From Epilithonimonas hungarica (GTDB taxonomy: Bacteria; Bacteroidota; Bacteroidia; Flavobacteriales; Weeksellaceae): a stretch of DNA of 64,000 nucleotides. Positions 61,719 through 64,000 of the stretch are shown in pieces. Made by a program: the position numbers and the translations under genes. Each line of letters begins with the position of its first letter. The stretch's first letter is position 1. The notes under the pieces are model-generated. The model saw only the letters and a list, made by a program, of their open reading frames with translations, ran no database searches and had not been told where the DNA came from. The stretch spans positions 1-64,000 of the forward strand of contig NZ_FNBH01000001.1 in the NCBI RefSeq assembly GCF_900102265.1. The letters are read 5' to 3'.

Positions 61719-62057
61719 ATGAGCACTAGATCAATGCTTACGCTCTCCCAGGTTATGGAGAAGCTAAGAGAAAAAGGAATTACGGATGAGATCATAATGA
61801 ATGACAAAAAACAATTCGTCATTTATAGCACGCAAAAAGCATATCGCGCCGAAGACCTGAAAATTATCCGTACTTACAGGTTCGAGGGGGCAAGTGACCC
61901 AGCGGACAATGTTGCCTTGTATCTTGTGGAAGATGTTTACGGAAACAAGGCGATGATCATAGATTCCTACGGTGCCAATAGCAACTACGACGGGCAAGAG
62001 TTTGATAACTTTATTAAATCTTTGCCAACAGAAGAGAAAGAAGAATATGATTTTTAA
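61719..62057 (+). CDS. small uncharacterised protein (labelled phosphoribosylpyrophosphate synthetase in some genomes)
   Basis: 112 residues. LTLSQVMEKLREKGI near the start and YRFEGASDPADNVALYLVE and IDSYGANSNY resemble a short Bacteroidota family that is sometimes named phosphoribosylpyrophosphate synthetase; it is far too small for that enzyme (about 310 residues) and lacks its motifs. Soluble, function unknown. The ATG at 61719 is used; the upstream frame lies in the previous terminator region. Confidence 0.7.
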   Translation: MSTRSMLTLSQVMEKLREKGITDEIIMNDKKQFVIYSTQKAYRAEDLKIIRTYRFEGASDPADNVALYLVEDVYGNKAMIIDSYGANSNYDGQEFDNFIKSLPTEEKEEYDF

Positions 62058-62069
62058 ATCTGAACTATA

Positions 62070-62107
62070 AAAAAAGATGCTCAAAACGTAAAATTGAGCA
62101 TCTTTTT
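62070..62107. terminator. bidirectional terminator
   Basis: AAAAAAGATGCTCAA and TTGAGCATCTTTTTT form a perfect stem between converging genes. Confidence 0.85.
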
Positions 62108-62121
62108 TATTCTTAATACAA

Positions 62122-64000
62122 TTATTTCTTTTTTTCAGCAATATTATTTTTAGCTTCTTTTATTTTCTTCTTTGTTTCTTTCACGGTCTCTTTCACATCT
62201 TCAACATTTTCCTTCACTTTTTCAACATTGATACTGATTAAAGTCTTTTTCAATCCATCTTCGATACCTTTCCAGAACAGATTGAAGAATGACCTTTCCT
62301 TATTTCTTTCAACATAAACATCAACAGATTCTGGAAATTGCTTGGAGTCTTTTCTCACAACCAGATTCACAACTGCAGATAGGAATTTTTTCTTTTCTCT
62401 TGTTTTTTTATCGAGAAGGCTGACTTTCAAATCTTTGTGTGCAATCCTGAATTTCCCATTCATAATGTCATTATTCCCTTTGAAGTCAAAATTGAGACTT
62501 GTGATTGTTCCTGTCGCAGAAACATTGAGATAAGGTTTGATGAATGGGTTGATATCAACAGCTGGCAAGTCATTAATGCTTCCCCCAATTGTAAAATTAT
62601 CACGCATATCGGCCGTATTGAAATTCCAATTCACCTTCATTGGAGATACATCCATAAATTTGCAGTTGATCGTTATCGGAACTTTTGTATTGGCTCCTTT
62701 TTGTTTATTGGAATTGAGATTTTTGACATCCATATTAAAATTTGTAAAGATAACTTTTCCGGGCCCGTGTGAATCAGGCGTATCTTCTTCATATACCAAT
62801 TTGGACTGGATAAGTTTCAGATTGTCAACAACTAAAGGGAATTTTATAGTTCTCAGTAACTTAGAATAGAGCAGCTTTTCTTTCGGGTTATCTTTCGGGA
62901 TTTTACTTCGGAAGATATTGGCGTCAACATTCGTTAGCTTTGCATTTTTAAGATTGATATTCGGCTTGTCATTTTCGAATTTCCAATTAATTCCCAACAG
63001 TTGAATCCTGTCTGCAGAAATATCGAACAAGTCATTTTCCATTGGAATCATTCTTACAAATTCCGCTCTTGATACTTTTGGTTTTAATTTAAAATATTTT
63101 AAATCAATATTTTGCGAAGTCATTGTGAGGCTTGACAAATCCATATTGTAATATTTTCCAGCATCATAAAAAAATTGATTTCCGGAAACTTTGTAATCTT
63201 TGTAAGTGAAAGGGATTTTGTTTTTCGAAGTTTCTTCGTCCATTAAAAAACCCTTCAAATTTGCATCGAATTTTGCTAATGAGAGAGACTTTTTCCCATT
63301 CGATCTCAGAATAGAAAATTGTCCATTTTTAATATCCAAATTCTCAAAATCAATATTAAAGTTAGGCTTTTCTTTATGTGATCGAACAACTTTACTATCA
63401 CGATTTTGTAAAATAAAAACCGGGTCGATAACTTGGGCATTTCTGAAACTTAATTTTGTTTTGTTAAATGTCAGATCATTGAAAGAGATCCTCTTGCTTT
63501 TGATATCGTAAAGTGTTTTCTGGGTTTTGAAATTCTGTTCCCAGTTTTTGAAATCAACCGATGGTTTTAATTCAAAATCATTGATCGTCAATTCTCCATT
63601 AATGGTTTTTAGTTCCGACGAATTCAAGGAATAAACATCACCGATTTGTGCATAAAACAGATTGGCGGAGATTTTATAACTATCCAGCGCAAAAGGTAAT
63701 TCATCAGGATTTTGATTCAGACTAAGGTTTTTGACATCAAGATCAAAGTTGCTTGCGGAGAAAAGTTTGGTGTTGTCTGGTTTATAAACCTCGATATTTC
63801 CTTTTTGGATTTCAATATTTTTGATTGTAAAAGGAATTGGATTTTTTTTGTTTTTTTCAGCCCGTGGTTTCGCTGACCGGACTTTTAAATTGGGATTGAT
63901 CAGCTTAATAGAATTGGCTTCAATTTGATTGTTTTTCAAAAATTCAATTATGCTTAATCTGCTGATATTCAAATTGTCTAAGCTTCCTTCGAGAGCTATA
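62122..64000 (-). CDS. AsmA-like/DUF748-type envelope protein, 5' end beyond the window
   Basis: At least 626 residues, open to the right edge (the frame continues past the TTG at 63972 with IALEGSLDNL). Repeated blocks of the kind FNIDFENLDIKNGQFSIL and FTNFNMDVKNLNSN, with alternating strands, are characteristic of AsmA-family and related beta-groove lipid-transport proteins. The C-terminus is a Lys/Glu coiled coil (VEKVKENVEDVKETVKETKK). It probably acts in the periplasm in outer-membrane assembly; the N-terminal membrane anchor would be outside the window. Confidence 0.7.
   Translation of the reverse strand, partial: IALEGSLDNLNISRLSIIEFLKNNQIEANSIKLINPNLKVRSAKPRAEKNKKNPIPFTIKNIEIQKGNIEVYKPDNTKLFSASNFDLDVKNLSLNQNPDELPFALDSYKISANLFYAQIGDVYSLNSSELKTINGELTINDFELKPSVDFKNWEQNFKTQKTLYDIKSKRISFNDLTFNKTKLSFRNAQVIDPVFILQNRDSKVVRSHKEKPNFNIDFENLDIKNGQFSILRSNGKKSLSLAKFDANLKGFLMDEETSKNKIPFTYKDYKVSGNQFFYDAGKYYNMDLSSLTMTSQNIDLKYFKLKPKVSRAEFVRMIPMENDLFDISADRIQLLGINWKFENDKPNINLKNAKLTNVDANIFRSKIPKDNPKEKLLYSKLLRTIKFPLVVDNLKLIQSKLVYEEDTPDSHGPGKVIFTNFNMDVKNLNSNKQKGANTKVPITINCKFMDVSPMKVNWNFNTADMRDNFTIGGSINDLPAVDINPFIKPYLNVSATGTITSLNFDFKGNNDIMNGKFRIAHKDLKVSLLDKKTREKKKFLSAVVNLVVRKDSKQFPESVDVYVERNKERSFFNLFWKGIEDGLKKTLISINVEKVKENVEDVKETVKETKKKIKEAKNNIAEKKK

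Noticed and set aside
61719-62057. Real phosphoribosylpyrophosphate synthetase
   Set aside because: 112 residues with no PRPP loop or catalytic flexible-loop motif.

Overview
The window looks like a chromosome segment of a Bacteroidota bacterium, most likely Flavobacteriales/Weeksellaceae close to Chryseobacterium or Epilithonimonas. Pointers are AT-rich DNA, weak Shine-Dalgarno sequences, promoters of the Bacteroidota type (TAnnTTTG, sometimes with an upstream TTTG), a type IX secretion C-terminal sorting domain, the hemD/DUF4271 pair, many lipoproteins and SusA-like amylase architecture. There is no rRNA, no CRISPR array and no transposase or integrase gene; one tRNA (Asn) is present.

Region 1 (about 1-6400) is an AT-richer accessory stretch next to tRNA-Asn. 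It carries a Panacea-domain antitoxin with a small partner gene (PanAT-like toxin-antitoxin), dyad and tandem-repeat regulatory sequence, a leftward cassette of very small mobile-element-type genes (including a WYL_2/DUF2693 protein and a multiply broken gene) facing a divergent XRE repressor, a gene broken by an apparent one-base insertion, and several unknown small genes.

Region 2 (6741-31760) is mostly housekeeping: tRNA-Asn, the site-2 protease rseP, a pirin, a TPR-bearing serine hydrolase, cytochrome bd oxidase (cydAB), then a repeat-rich 1-kb spacer holding 11-bp phased repeats and a remnant resembling the start of an alkaline phosphatase. After that come pgi-folD-queE, a MlaE/MlaF lipid ABC transporter pair, an AraC regulator, an M48 lipoprotein protease, thiL, a thioesterase, a flavoprotein, two thioredoxin-fold exported proteins, mutS and a JmjC/cupin-like protein.

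Region 3 (32038-49044) has a persulfide-dioxygenase/rhodanese protein with a thioredoxin, an omega-amidase-like nitrilase, an L,D-transpeptidase-like protein, a two-component system, an AHSA1-like protein, a SusA-like GH13 enzyme cotranscribed with a two-domain protein (EreA/ChaN-like plus esterase), a membrane LytTR regulator, an S9 oligopeptidase, hemD and DUF4271.

Region 4 (49415-64000) holds a carbonic anhydrase - small exported protein - SulP transporter - carbonic anhydrase cluster that looks like an inorganic-carbon module, a T9SS cargo protein, pth, lipoproteins, an antitoxin whose toxin is truncated, mfd, small exported proteins and the 3' part of a large AsmA-like protein that runs off the right edge.

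Several families of palindromic intergenic repeats sit between genes. The best candidates for something little described are the PanAT-like locus with its operators, the 11-bp phased repeat array at 14674-14761, a 17-bp dyad seen three times, the carbonic anhydrase/SulP module and the two-domain esterase.
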